NCBI GenBank assembly: GCA_023212695.1
Contig: JALCCG010000007.1
Location: 151,698 to 215,697 of the forward strand
Direction: 5' to 3'
Origin: Sporisorium sorghi
Taxonomy: Eukaryota; Basidiomycota; Ustilaginomycetes; Ustilaginales; Ustilaginaceae
Length of the DNA: 64,000 nucleotides
Position numbers and translations under genes: made by a program
Notes under the pieces: model-generated
What the model was told of the DNA's origin: nothing
What the model saw: the letters and a program-made list of their open reading frames with translations, nothing else
Database searches by the model: none
Part shown: one piece after another, positions 29,437 to 38,248 of the stretch
Numbering within the stretch: position 1 is the first letter of the stretch
How the letters are laid out: each line of letters starts with the position of its first letter

Positions 29437-30504
29437 TTATACTCCTTTTTCCATCAGTTCAGCTTGCTCTGCAATCGTCAGTGCTGAAACGATCTCTTCA
29501 ATCTCCCCGTTCATCACCTGATCCAGCTTGTGAACGGTAAGTCCGATCCGATGGTCCGTTACGCGGCTCTGCGGGAAATTGTACGTCCGAATCCGCTCGC
29601 TGCGGTCGCCCGTACCTACCTTGCTCTTCCGCTCCCCGGCATATTTCGCTTCTTCCTCTTGGCGCATCATATCAAAGATACGGGCACGAAGCACCTGCAG
29701 CGCCTTATCCTTATTGGAGTTCTGCGATTTTCCGTCCTGGCAAGTAGCCACGATGCCCGTCGGTATATGCGTCACACGCACCGCCGACTTGGTTGTGTTA
29801 ACGGACTGGCCGCCTGCACCGCTGGAGCAGAACGTATCCACGCGGATATCCTTATCGTGGATTTCAATATCCACTTCTTCCGCCTCCGGCATAACGGCAA
29901 CGGTTGAGGTGGATGTATGAATACGGCCGCCGGATTCCGTTGTCGGAATGCGCTGAACACGGTGCGCGCCGCTCTCGAATTTCATTTTGCTGTAGGCACC
30001 GCGGCCGTTGATCATGAAGATGACTTCCTTGAATCCACCCAGATCATTCGTGTTAACGTCCATCAGCTCGACCTTCCAGCCTTGGGTATCCGCATAGCGG
30101 GTATACATCCGGTACAGGTCGGAAGCAAACAGAGCCGCCTCGTCTCCGCCAGCCGCTCCGCGAATTTCGATGATTACGTTCTTATCATCATTCGGGTCCT
30201 TCGGCAGCAGCAAAATACGGATTTTCTCCGCCAGCTCTCGCTCGCGCGTGGAAAGTTCCTCGATCTCCATTTTCACCATTTCGCGCATTTCGTCGTCCAT
30301 CTTCTCGCCCTGCATGGTTTTGGCAGCTTCGAGTTCTTCAATTACATTTTTATATTCAACATAAGCCTCATATGCAGGCTGCAAATCGGATTGTTCTTTG
30401 GAATAATCCCTGAGCTTCTTGGAGTCATTAGCGACATCAGGATCGCACAACAGTTCACTTAATTTCTCGTAACGGTCCGCAAGGGATTGTAATCGGTCCA
30501 ACAA
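29437..30504 (-). CDS. prfA: Peptide chain release factor 1
   Basis: Class I release factor (355 aa) that reads UAA and UAG and triggers peptide release. The codon-recognition region shows [20 protein letters not shown], and the peptidyl-hydrolysis loop carries GGQ in [17 protein letters not shown]. The TTG start at 30504 follows AGAGGTG by eight bases. It is followed after four bases by prmC, which methylates its GGQ glutamine, the usual pairing. Confidence 0.97.
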   Translation of the reverse strand: MLDRLQSLADRYEKLSELLCDPDVANDSKKLRDYSKEQSDLQPAYEAYVEYKNVIEELEAAKTMQGEKMDDEMREMVKMEIEELSTRERELAEKIRILLLPKDPNDDKNVIIEIRGAAGGDEAALFASDLYRMYTRYADTQGWKVELMDVNTNDLGGFKEVIFMINGRGAYSKMKFESGAHRVQRIPTTESGGRIHTSTSTVAVMPEAEEVDIEIHDKDIRVDTFCSSGAGGQSVNTTKSAVRVTHIPTGIVATCQDGKSQNSNKDKALQVLRARIFDMMRQEEEAKYAGERKSKVGTGDRSERIRTYNFPQSRVTDHRIGLTVHKLDQVMNGEIEEIVSALTIAEQAELMEKGV

Positions 30505-30673
30505 AGGAATTCACCTCTCTAAGATATATTCCTGAAGATATGCCATTTCGCACTCCATATCCAAACAAAAATGAAGTGCAAACGACTTTTTATTTTACCA
30601 TGAAACAACACATTTGACCAGCAGGCTGTTGACCTGGATAAACCATTCTTTCCTTACAGGGCTCCACCACTAG

Positions 30674-30716
30674 AAAAAAACCACAGTCCCATGCACAAAG
30701 TGACATGGAGCCATGG
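30674..30716 (-). terminator. Terminator of ychF
   Basis: Minus strand: CCATGGCTCCATG, loop, CATGGGACTGTGG (imperfect stem), followed by seven T, about 20 bp after the ychF stop. Confidence 0.7.
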
Positions 30717-30735
30717 CCTTTGAAACCTCTCGTTT

Positions 30736-31836
30736 CTAAACGTTGAAACGGAAATGCATAACATCGCCGTCGCTGACAACATACTCCTTGCCTTCCAGAC
30801 GGAGCTGTCCACGTTCTTTCGCTCCGTTCATCGATCCAGCAGCAACCAAATCATCGTAAGCGACTACTTCAGCACGGATGAAGCCTCGTTCGAAGTCCGT
30901 ATGGATAACAGCTGCCGCTTGCGGTGCCTTCGTTCCTTTGCGAATCGTCCACGCACGCACTTCCTGCACGCCAGCTGTAAAGTACGTGTACAGTCCAAGA
31001 AGGCTGTACGCTGCCTTGATCAGACGGTTCAGGCCGGATTCTTCAAGTCCCAGCTCCTCAAGGAACATCGCTTTATCCTCGCCTTCGAGCTCGGCAATTT
31101 CGGCTTCCACCTTCGCGCTGATCGGAACCACAATCGCATTCTCTGCCGCCGCGAAATCACGAACCTGCTGCACAAACGGATTGCTGTCCGCTTCCGCTAC
31201 TCCGTCCTCACTCAGGTTAGCCGCATACAGAACCGGCTTCAATGTCAGAAGGTGCAGGTCGCGAACAATCAGCTTCTCATCATCGCTGAGTTCCACACTG
31301 CGTGCAGGCTGGTCGTTGTAAAGAGCTTCCTTCAGGCGCTCCAGCAGCTCAACTTCCTGGGCATACTGCTTGTTGCCGCCCTTCATATTCTTCTTGGCAC
31401 GGTCAATCCGCTTCTCCACGCTGTCGAGATCAGCCAGGATCAGCTCCAGATTAATGGTCTGGATATCGCTCACCGGGTTCACTTTGCCATCGACGTGGGT
31501 AATGTTCTCATCTTCAAAGCAGCGAACCACGTGAACGATGGCATCCACTTCACGAATGTGGGCAAGAAACTTGTTCCCAAGCCCTTCGCCTTTGCTTGCA
31601 CCGCGAACCAGACCCGCGATATCCACAAATTCAAAAGCCGTCGGAACCGTCTTGTTCGGTTGAACGAGCTCGGTCAGTTTATCGAGGCGCTCATCCGGCA
31701 CTTCCACGACACCGACGTTCGGGTCAATTGTACAGAACGGGTAGTTAGCCGATTCGGCGCCCGCCTGTGTAATCGCATTAAACAATGTAGATTTGCCGAC
31801 GTTTGGCAAACCGACGATCCCTGCCTTTAAAGCCAT
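30736..31836 (-). CDS. ychF: Ribosome-associated ATPase YchF (Obg family)
   Basis: Obg-family P-loop protein (366 aa) that binds ribosomes and prefers ATP over GTP. Motifs: G1 [12 protein letters not shown] at residues 8-19, [20 protein letters not shown] (G3), and NLSEDG in place of NKxD at G4, the change behind ATP use. The C-terminal TGS domain ([29 protein letters not shown]...) ends in [10 protein letters not shown], the usual terminus. ATG 31836 has a modest GGAG about 11 bases upstream. Single gene, own terminator. Confidence 0.97.
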   Translation of the reverse strand: MALKAGIVGLPNVGKSTLFNAITQAGAESANYPFCTIDPNVGVVEVPDERLDKLTELVQPNKTVPTAFEFVDIAGLVRGASKGEGLGNKFLAHIREVDAIVHVVRCFEDENITHVDGKVNPVSDIQTINLELILADLDSVEKRIDRAKKNMKGGNKQYAQEVELLERLKEALYNDQPARSVELSDDEKLIVRDLHLLTLKPVLYAANLSEDGVAEADSNPFVQQVRDFAAAENAIVVPISAKVEAEIAELEGEDKAMFLEELGLEESGLNRLIKAAYSLLGLYTYFTAGVQEVRAWTIRKGTKAPQAAAVIHTDFERGFIRAEVVAYDDLVAAGSMNGAKERGQLRLEGKEYVVSDGDVMHFRFNV

Positions 31837-32018
31837 TTATGTGACAACTCCTTATTATAAGTTACTCTTATTAGTAAGTATTCAAAGCTTGGGTTCATAT
31901 CACCTAAGCTGCCAATCCCAGCTAAACAATCTTATTAATTATAGCAGATACCCCATAGACTTCAATACGAATATACTGCCATCACTCCGTCCCGATTCCG
32001 GCAGTCAAGCCGGTCAAT

Positions 32019-33134
32019 TCAGGCACGAATCAGACGCGCGGTGGACCTCAGAGCTTCGATGTTCCCTGCGCCAATTCCAAACATGGCTGTCTGCAGCTCC
32101 AATTCCACCTGCGCCAGCCGCTGGTCCAGCGCCTCTACAGAGTCAACGGCGGAGCCCAGCAATCCGCGTCCGAAGCCAGCCAGGTCAGCGCCCAGCGCTA
32201 TCGCTTTCGCGACATCAACGCCGTTTTGCAGCCCGCCACTGCCGATCAGGGTACAGGCAGGAGCAGCCTCCCGCACCTCCAAAATGCATTCTGCGGTAGG
32301 ATTGCCCCATCCGGCAAAAGCTTCCGCAGCGCAGCGGCGTACCGGGTCCTTGCTGCGGAATTTCTCCACCTGGCTCCAGGAGGTGCCGCCCGCACCAGCC
32401 ACATCGATGAACGCTGCCCCGATATCCAGCAGTCTTCGCGCGGTTTCTCCATCAATTCCCCAGCCGACCTCTTTAATGCCCACCGGCACTTCCAGCGTTC
32501 GGCACAGATCCTCAATTCGGCCAAGCAAACGGCCAAACCGGGTATTCCCCTCCGGCTGAAATACCTCCTGGAGTCCATTCAGATGAAGAACGAGCATATC
32601 GGCACCCGCGATATCCACCGCCCGCTGGCAATCGTCAAGACCAAAGCCATAGTTCAGCTGTACAGCCCCCAGGTTTGCGATAACCGGCACACTCGGTGCA
32701 CACTCTCTCACGCGGAATGTAGGAGCAAGCTCCTCCTTCTCCACCGCAGCCCGGACAGAGCCCACCCCAAGCGCCCAGCCGCGGCGCTCCGCAGCTTCGG
32801 CCAGCCTCATATTGATCTCTCCGGTCGCCTTGCTTCCTCCCGTCATGGAGCTGATCAGCAATGGCGTTCGTACCGGAATATCCAGAAACGTGGTGTCCAG
32901 TTTAATATCTTCAAAGTCGATCTCCGGCAGCGCGGAGTGACGGAAGCGGTAACGTTCAAAGCCTGATGTTAAACCGACGGAACCTACCTCCTCATCAAGG
33001 CATAGGCGCACATGCTCTATTTTTCGTTCACCGGTTGGTACTTCCGGCAGCAGCCGGCCCTCGGATCTCCCGGTTCCACTGCCAGTAATGGTTTCAGCGG
33101 GCATGCCCGCAGTATCTTTATGTTCTGAATTCAT
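32019..33134 (-). CDS. fni: Type 2 isopentenyl-diphosphate delta-isomerase (FMN-dependent)
   Basis: Converts IPP to DMAPP for isoprenoid synthesis, using FMN, NADPH and Mg2+. The TIM-barrel protein (371 aa) shows PLLISSMTGGSKATGEIN, LALGVGS-type sequence (GWALGVGSVRAA), LVLHLNGLQEVFQPEGNTRF, GIKEVGWGIDGE and IDVAGAGGTSWSQVE. An N-terminal extension of about 30 residues precedes the usual start region (RKIEHVRLCL). ATG 33134 has AAGGAGG six bases upstream. Type 2 IDI is normal for Bacillales. Confidence 0.95.
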   Translation of the reverse strand: MNSEHKDTAGMPAETITGSGTGRSEGRLLPEVPTGERKIEHVRLCLDEEVGSVGLTSGFERYRFRHSALPEIDFEDIKLDTTFLDIPVRTPLLISSMTGGSKATGEINMRLAEAAERRGWALGVGSVRAAVEKEELAPTFRVRECAPSVPVIANLGAVQLNYGFGLDDCQRAVDIAGADMLVLHLNGLQEVFQPEGNTRFGRLLGRIEDLCRTLEVPVGIKEVGWGIDGETARRLLDIGAAFIDVAGAGGTSWSQVEKFRSKDPVRRCAAEAFAGWGNPTAECILEVREAAPACTLIGSGGLQNGVDVAKAIALGADLAGFGRGLLGSAVDSVEALDQRLAQVELELQTAMFGIGAGNIEALRSTARLIRA

Positions 33135-33432
33135 TCCGTGCCTCCTTGTTCAAGTAATTCATCCTTAAATTAACCATCTTATTAGCGTGCACAGGGTGCC
33201 GGATATGGCCGGTTGTATGATATGAAGAACAACAAGCAAAAATATAAGCCAGATGTCCGTTTTCTGCCGCATGGAATGAAACAAAAAACCGTATATTATC
33301 ATTCTACCCCTGAAACGGGTCAACAACCCGGCATAAGGAGCCTTATCACATATGGCAGACGGAGTGCGTCATGTCCGGTGATTGATGTTAATTAACGTTA
33401 TACAACTGAAAGTTATAGGAGGATGGGCTATT

Positions 33433-34974
33433 TTGGATTTCCGTCATTTATTTCGCAGCCGCACTTCAGATCATCCGCATCCCCCTGATGGAGATACTCC
33501 ACTTATGCCAGGTAAAGCGCATACCAAAGGTTCCCGAACACGAAAATATATTTTTACCGGCCTTGTCCTTCTCATTCTATGGCTGATCGGCGTGATGATC
33601 TATCAGACTCACAAGCCTCTGCCCAAGGGGATTTCTTACGAAAGCCCGCTCTATCAGAGCGAGGTTGCCATGTGGGTCGACCTGACCTATCCCGGTCCGG
33701 ACGGTCAACCGGTCCATGATCGCGAGATCGGACCGCGCATCGGCCAGATTATTGATGAATCCCGAAAATTCCTGGTTATCGATATGTTTCTGTTCAACGG
33801 TTACGCCCATAAAGGCCAGACATTTCCGAAGGTGAGTGAGGAGCTCACCGATCGCCTTGTGAAGCATAAACAAAAATATCCCGACATGGACATCTTCTTT
33901 ATCAGCGATGAAGTTAACACCGGATATGGTTCCTATCCGCTTCCGGAGTTCGAGGCCATGAAGGCCGCGGGCATTCAAGTCATTATAACCGATGTCAACC
34001 GGCTGCGGGATTCGACGCCGATCTATTCCGCTGTATGGCGCACCTTTTTCCAATGGTTTGGTCAATCCGGCAAAGGAACGCTCCCCAATCTGATGGCAAA
34101 CGAAGCGCCCGATATTACCGTTCGCTCCTATCTGAAGCTGCTGAACGTGAAGGCCAATCATCGTAAGGTCGTCATCAGCGAAAACACAGCGCTTGTCACT
34201 TCAGCCAACATTCATGATGCCAGCGCTTTCCACTCGAACATCGCTTTTGAAACAAGCGGCGACATCATTGGCGATATACTGGCCACTGAGCAAGCTGCCG
34301 TCAATCTTTCAAGCGATATCAAACTGCCGGCATATGAACCGAAGGCGGCAGCTCCCAAGCAGCCTTCCGGGCAGGCCAGCGTCGATGTTCGGTACCTGAC
34401 GGAAGGGAAAATATACAAATACGTTCTGGAGGCCATTGAGCAGTCTCAATCCGGAGATACACTCTGGATGGGGATGTTCTATCTGGCCGACGGCAAGGTG
34501 ATGGACCAGCTTCTGAAAGCCTCGGAGCGCGGCGTCGACATACGCCTTATCCTGGATCCGAACCAGAATGCATTCGGCAGGGAAAAAATCGGGATCCCCA
34601 ACCGTCCGGCTGCCGCTGAACTCATCAAGAAATCAAAGGGCAATATCTCCGTTCGTTGGTACAACACCGGTAAAGAGCAGTATCATACCAAACTGATGTA
34701 CATTGCCAAACCAACCAGCAAATCCGTAATGACGGGCGGATCCACTAATTTCACCCAGCGAAATCTGGCCGATCTGAATCTGGAGAACAACCTGTGGATC
34801 GCCGCCCCAAAGGATCATCCGCTTACCCGGGACCTGGACCGGTACTTTAATCAGATATGGTTCAACGAGGGCGCCGAATTCAGTCTTGATGCCGGAGCTT
34901 ATCAGGGAAAAACCACCTGGATCAAAGATGTTCTGTTCCGGATTCAAAAGTTCCTCGGGTTCACAACCTTCTAA
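33433..34974 (+). CDS. Membrane-anchored phospholipase D (HKD) family protein
   Basis: Predicted inner-membrane phosphodiesterase of the PLD superfamily (513 aa). One transmembrane helix at about residues 39-57 leaves the catalytic part outside. Two half-sites are seen: ANHRKVV with His243 and, after a linker, QYHTKLM with His418 followed by GGSTNFTQRN. Each is HxK rather than the full HxKxxxxD spacing, so the Asp positions are degenerate. The TTG at 33433 is chosen: AGGAGG lies ten bases upstream and the longer frame (ATG 33382) reads through that SD. It converges with a cardiolipin synthase gene. Substrate unknown; phospholipid headgroup or cardiolipin chemistry is plausible. Confidence 0.8.
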   Translation: MDFRHLFRSRTSDHPHPPDGDTPLMPGKAHTKGSRTRKYIFTGLVLLILWLIGVMIYQTHKPLPKGISYESPLYQSEVAMWVDLTYPGPDGQPVHDREIGPRIGQIIDESRKFLVIDMFLFNGYAHKGQTFPKVSEELTDRLVKHKQKYPDMDIFFISDEVNTGYGSYPLPEFEAMKAAGIQVIITDVNRLRDSTPIYSAVWRTFFQWFGQSGKGTLPNLMANEAPDITVRSYLKLLNVKANHRKVVISENTALVTSANIHDASAFHSNIAFETSGDIIGDILATEQAAVNLSSDIKLPAYEPKAAAPKQPSGQASVDVRYLTEGKIYKYVLEAIEQSQSGDTLWMGMFYLADGKVMDQLLKASERGVDIRLILDPNQNAFGREKIGIPNRPAAAELIKKSKGNISVRWYNTGKEQYHTKLMYIAKPTSKSVMTGGSTNFTQRNLADLNLENNLWIAAPKDHPLTRDLDRYFNQIWFNEGAEFSLDAGAYQGKTTWIKDVLFRIQKFLGFTTF

Positions 34975-34989
34975 CAATTAGGCCGACAT

Positions 34990-35020
34990 AAAAGCGCATT
35001 GAGTGCAGCTGCATTCAACG
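34990..35020. terminator. Possible shared hairpin between the convergent PLD genes
   Basis: GCGC-TTG-GTGCA pairs with TGCA-TCAA-GCGC around a central TGCAGCTGCA palindrome, in the 63-bp gap. There is no T-run on either strand, so termination is uncertain. Confidence 0.35.
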
Positions 35021-35037
35021 CGCGTTCCCCTGCCGAT

Positions 35038-36540
35038 TTACAACAGAGGTGACATCAGCCGGGCTGCCGATTCCAGCAGCCTGGTCATGATCCTCTTCTT
35101 GCGGGTATGGTTGCGGTCATACACGATGGCCGATTCCAGATCATGCTCGAAATCCGACACAAGCTTGGCCACGCTTTCCGTATGTACCAAGAGTGCGTTA
35201 ACCTCGAAATTAAGATGAAAACTCCGCATGTCCATATTGGCGGTGCCAATCGTCGCGATTTCCCCGTCCACGATCAGCAGCTTGGAATGCATGAAACCTT
35301 TCTCATATTCATATACCCGCACCCCGACATCCAGCAGAGCGGGAAAATAGGAGTGGGAAGCCAGGAAGGGCAGCCACTTGTCCGGTTTCGACGGAAACAG
35401 GATCCGTACGTCAAGCCCTGACAAGGCAGCAACCCGGAGCGCGGTTAGAATATCTTCATCCGGTATAAAATAGGGTGTCGCCAGCCAGACGGATTTGCGA
35501 GCCGACACAATCATGGAGAAGAAAATATTTTTGAGCGCCCTCCGCTCATTGTCCGGTCCGCTCGCAATAATCTGGACCGCTCCACTGCGGTTCTCCAGCA
35601 GATCCGGTGAATAATAGATCGGCTCGCTCGGCTGCTCTCCTGTCATGTACTGCCAATCCTGCAGAAATACAACCTGAAGCGTCCTTACAGCCTCTCCGCG
35701 GATAAGCATATGGGTGTCTCGCCAGAAACCAAAGGCCTTGCTGCGGCTCAAGTACTCATCACCTACATTCAATCCGCCAACGAATCCAACACTGCCGTCA
35801 ATGACAACGATTTTGCGATGATTGCGGTAATTTACACGGCTGGTAAAAAATATCGTTTTCGGACTGCCAAACACGGCGACCTGTATGCCGGCATCCCTCA
35901 TCTCCTGCAGGAAGGCCGGCGGCAGCTGCAGGCTGCCCACGGCATCTACCATAAACCGAACGGCAATGCCTTCCCTCGCCTTGCGGATCAAAATTTCCTG
36001 AATCTGCGTGCCGATGGCATCCGGCCGATAAATGTAATACTCCATATGGATATGATGCACGGCCCGTTCCAGCTCCGCTATCAATGCCGCGAACGTCTCT
36101 TCCCCATCGGTCAGCACCCGCGAGTCGCTGGAGAAGGAAATCGGCGTGCGCGCCAGCCGGGAAGACAGCTGAAGCAGCTGCTGCGTTTCAGGCTTAAAGC
36201 AGGAAACGTCAGGGGTGCTCTTGCGGAGCACCTCGCTGGTGTATACCAGGACGTCCTTCTGTGCTTTTTTATCATATTTTCTCCGTTTGAAGTAGTTCTG
36301 CCCGAACAAGAAATAAAAAACAAGCCCGACGATGGGAACGAGCGCAAGCAGCAGAATCCAGGCCATGGTGCTGGAAGGATGGCGGTTCTCCATAAAAATC
36401 ATGAATCCGATAGATACTACGGTGAGGGTGGAGAAGATCCCGATGACCGTCCCTGTCGTCTTTCCGAAATAATGCATGCCAAAATAATAAAACGCGATCA
36501 AAAGCGCGGTGATCAGTACAGCCTCTATTCCCTTTCTCAT
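35038..36540 (-). CDS. cls: Cardiolipin synthase (bacterial Cls, two HKD motifs)
   Basis: Membrane enzyme (500 aa) that condenses two phosphatidylglycerols to cardiolipin and glycerol. Two N-terminal transmembrane helices (about residues 5-27 and 33-76 with a PxxxG turn) precede two complete HKD half-sites: NHRKIVVIDGSVGFVGGLN near residue 240 and HSKLLIVDGEIATIGTANMD near residue 420. The C-terminus (TRLLESAARLMSPLL) is the usual amphipathic end. Length matches ClsA/ClsB of Bacillus. It converges with the other PLD-family gene. Confidence 0.94.
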   Translation of the reverse strand: MRKGIEAVLITALLIAFYYFGMHYFGKTTGTVIGIFSTLTVVSIGFMIFMENRHPSSTMAWILLLALVPIVGLVFYFLFGQNYFKRRKYDKKAQKDVLVYTSEVLRKSTPDVSCFKPETQQLLQLSSRLARTPISFSSDSRVLTDGEETFAALIAELERAVHHIHMEYYIYRPDAIGTQIQEILIRKAREGIAVRFMVDAVGSLQLPPAFLQEMRDAGIQVAVFGSPKTIFFTSRVNYRNHRKIVVIDGSVGFVGGLNVGDEYLSRSKAFGFWRDTHMLIRGEAVRTLQVVFLQDWQYMTGEQPSEPIYYSPDLLENRSGAVQIIASGPDNERRALKNIFFSMIVSARKSVWLATPYFIPDEDILTALRVAALSGLDVRILFPSKPDKWLPFLASHSYFPALLDVGVRVYEYEKGFMHSKLLIVDGEIATIGTANMDMRSFHLNFEVNALLVHTESVAKLVSDFEHDLESAIVYDRNHTRKKRIMTRLLESAARLMSPLL

Positions 36541-36682
36541 GTCAGTTTACCCCTTGTTATTCATCGTTTCTGTCTCTTTTGTATGGACGATGTCGATCAC
36601 ACATATTCTACATGATCTCCCCCCGGAACTAAAGACTGTTCTCTTGCAGATAGTCAGACAGCTCCAAGCCCAAATATTGACA

Positions 36683-36711
36683 TTGACAATACTGGCATCA
36701 TTTGATAAAAA
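36683..36711 (+). promoter_or_regulatory. Promoter of the TetR-SMR operon
   Basis: TTGACA (36683-36688), 17 bases, TAAAAA (36706-36711). The -35 is consensus and the -10 matches four of six. Its transcript would start inside or just before the palindrome at 36714-36733. Confidence 0.55.
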
Positions 36712-36713
36712 TA

Positions 36714-36733
36714 TAACTAACGACCGTTAGTTA
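36714..36733 (+). promoter_or_regulatory. TetR-type operator overlapping the start region
   Basis: TAACTAACGACCGTTAGTTA: perfect 9-bp arms around a 2-base centre, ending at the Shine-Dalgarno of the TetR gene. Position just after the -10 predicts autorepression. No second copy was seen ahead of the SMR genes. Confidence 0.75.
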
Positions 36734-36744
36734 GGAGGAGTATT

Positions 36745-37341
36745 ATGAGTGCCGCCAATATTAAACAGTCCGCCCTTGCCCATTTTGCCAAGAACGGTTA
36801 TGAAGGGGCATCGCTGAAACATATCGCCGACGATTGCGGAATCAAGAAACCGTCTATTTACGCTCATTTTTCAAGCAAGGAGGATTTGTTCCTGCAGGTG
36901 CTTCAAGACGTATTCCAACGACAAGAGAAATTAATGGTGGGCTATTTCCTTAACCACACGGATTTGCCGCTGGAGCAGCAGCTGCATGGATTTCTTGAGA
37001 ACAGTCTCCAGGCTTACCAAGGGGATGATGAAGTGCGATTCTTCATGCGGATGGCCTTCTTCCCGCCTAGCACCTTCTACGATGAGGTGATGGCTATGTT
37101 GTATCCGCTGCTGGACGAGCAGGAGAACAACCTGTCCAGACTGCTTGCGGCAGGCTGTCCCGTGCATGGGCGTATCATTCGATACCCACGTAAAGCAGCC
37201 ATCGCCTTTATGACCCTGCTCGATGGAATTCATCTGGAAGCCGTTTACGGCGGGGAGGAACGCGCCTTGAAACGTCTGACCGCCGCTTGGCCGATATTTT
37301 GGTTAGGGGTAACGAAGCAAAGTTCTAACAGCAAGAGTTAA
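36745..37341 (+). CDS. TetR-family regulator of the SMR efflux pair
   Basis: Repressor of 198 aa. The N-terminal helix-turn-helix (residues about 5-50: IKQSALAHFAKNGYEGASLKHIADDCGIKKPSIYAHFSSKEDLF, in part) is typical TetR; the C-terminal ligand domain is variable as usual. ATG 36745 follows AGGAGG. A perfect palindrome lies over its promoter and RBS, so it likely represses itself and the two SMR genes that follow after 98 bp. The inducer is unknown; the pump type suggests a small cationic compound. Confidence 0.9.
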   Translation: MSAANIKQSALAHFAKNGYEGASLKHIADDCGIKKPSIYAHFSSKEDLFLQVLQDVFQRQEKLMVGYFLNHTDLPLEQQLHGFLENSLQAYQGDDEVRFFMRMAFFPPSTFYDEVMAMLYPLLDEQENNLSRLLAAGCPVHGRIIRYPRKAAIAFMTLLDGIHLEAVYGGEERALKRLTAAWPIFWLGVTKQSSNSKS

Positions 37342-37439
37342 ATTATCGCAGAACTACGCATGATAAGTATAAATTTCAAGGAGAATAAGAGTCTGCAGGA
37401 GATAACAATTCTTTTTCATTAAAAGGAGTGACAATCATA

Positions 37440-37781
37440 ATGAATCGCAACTGGATTTATGTACTGCTGGCTGGATTGGTCGAGGTCATATGGGTTATGG
37501 GTCTGAAGTATTCCAACAACACGTTGGAGTGGCTTGGTACTATAGTCGCCATTACAGCCAGCTTCTATCTTATTATCGAAGCAGCCAAACGCCTGCCGGT
37601 CGGAACGGTATATGCCGTCTTTACAGGTATCGGAACCGCCGGCACGGTGGCATCGGAAATGCTGTTCTTTGGAGAACCGTTCAAATTGGTCAAGGTTCTT
37701 CTGATCTGCGTGCTGCTTGCAGGTGTAGTCGGCCTTAAGCTGGTTACGAGTGATCATGCAGAACCGGAGGTGAGTAAATAA
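37440..37781 (+). CDS. Small multidrug resistance (SMR) protein, first subunit of a pair
   Basis: Four-helix SMR transporter of 113 aa. The membrane-embedded Glu lies in helix 1 (LAGLVEVIWVMGLKYS) and the GTVYAVFTGIGTAGTV signature in helix 3 belongs to the SugE/Gdx-like branch. ATG 37440 is preferred to GTG 37428, which lies within the SD (AAAGGAGTG). The stop overlaps the ATG of the next SMR gene by one base (TAATG), so the two are coupled and probably form a heterodimer, like YkkCD or YvdRS. Confidence 0.9.
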   Translation: MNRNWIYVLLAGLVEVIWVMGLKYSNNTLEWLGTIVAITASFYLIIEAAKRLPVGTVYAVFTGIGTAGTVASEMLFFGEPFKLVKVLLICVLLAGVVGLKLVTSDHAEPEVSK

Positions 37782-38095
37782 TGGCTTGGGTTGCGCTTAT
37801 ATTTGCCGGATTATTCGAAATTGGCGGTGTCATTGGTATTAAAGGCGTGTCGCAGCGCAAGGGATGGCATTATACACTGATTCTGGCCTTATCGTTTGGT
37901 ATCAGCTTCTCCCTCCTCTCTTATGCCATGACCGTGCTGCCGATGGGGACCGCTTATGCCATCTGGACGGGAATTGGAACAGCCGGTGGAGCCATGGTCG
38001 GGATGTTCCTGTTCGGAGAGCCGAAGGATTGGCGGCGAGTGGTGTTCATTTCCATGATTCTGTGCTCGGCTGTCGGTCTGAAATTGATAAGTTAG
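37781..38095 (+). CDS. Small multidrug resistance (SMR) protein, second subunit
   Basis: Four-helix SMR protein of 104 aa, partner of the preceding gene. It keeps the essential Glu (FAGLFEIGGVIGIKGVS) and the helix-3 GTAYAIWTGIGTAGG signature. Charge distribution in its loops (QRKGWH, PKDWRR) differs from the first subunit, as expected for antiparallel heterodimers. A terminator follows at 38143-38176. Confidence 0.9.
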   Translation: MAWVALIFAGLFEIGGVIGIKGVSQRKGWHYTLILALSFGISFSLLSYAMTVLPMGTAYAIWTGIGTAGGAMVGMFLFGEPKDWRRVVFISMILCSAVGLKLIS

Positions 38096-38142
38096 GCGAT
38101 TTTTCTAGAAAATTTCATATATTTTCAGAACCAAGAAAAGGG

Positions 38143-38176
38143 ACGACCGTAGTAAAGTTGAAACGGTCGTTCTTTT
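38143..38176 (+). terminator. Rho-independent terminator of the TetR-SMR operon
   Basis: ACGACCGT (38143-38150) pairs with ACGGTCGT (38163-38170), followed by TCTTTTT. It ends the operon 47 bp after the second SMR stop. Confidence 0.85.
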
Positions 38177-38193
38177 TCATATATACTTATTCA

Positions 38194-38207
38194 TGACCAT
38201 ATGGTCA
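38194..38207 (+). promoter_or_regulatory. Palindromic operator ahead of the TetR-RND operon
   Basis: TGACCATATGGTCA, a perfect 14-bp palindrome 42 bp before the TetR start. Its form (TGACC-n4-GGTCA) is common for TetR-family regulators of efflux genes. Autoregulation is inferred. Confidence 0.65.
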
Positions 38208-38248
38208 ATCTCAGAACTGAAAAGTTCTCAAGCGAGGTGAGCTTTTGA

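Noticed and set aside
30754..31830. Plus-strand 358-aa open frame
   Set aside because: Fully antisense to ychF, a highly conserved gene; composition rich in Arg, His and Cys as in shadow frames.
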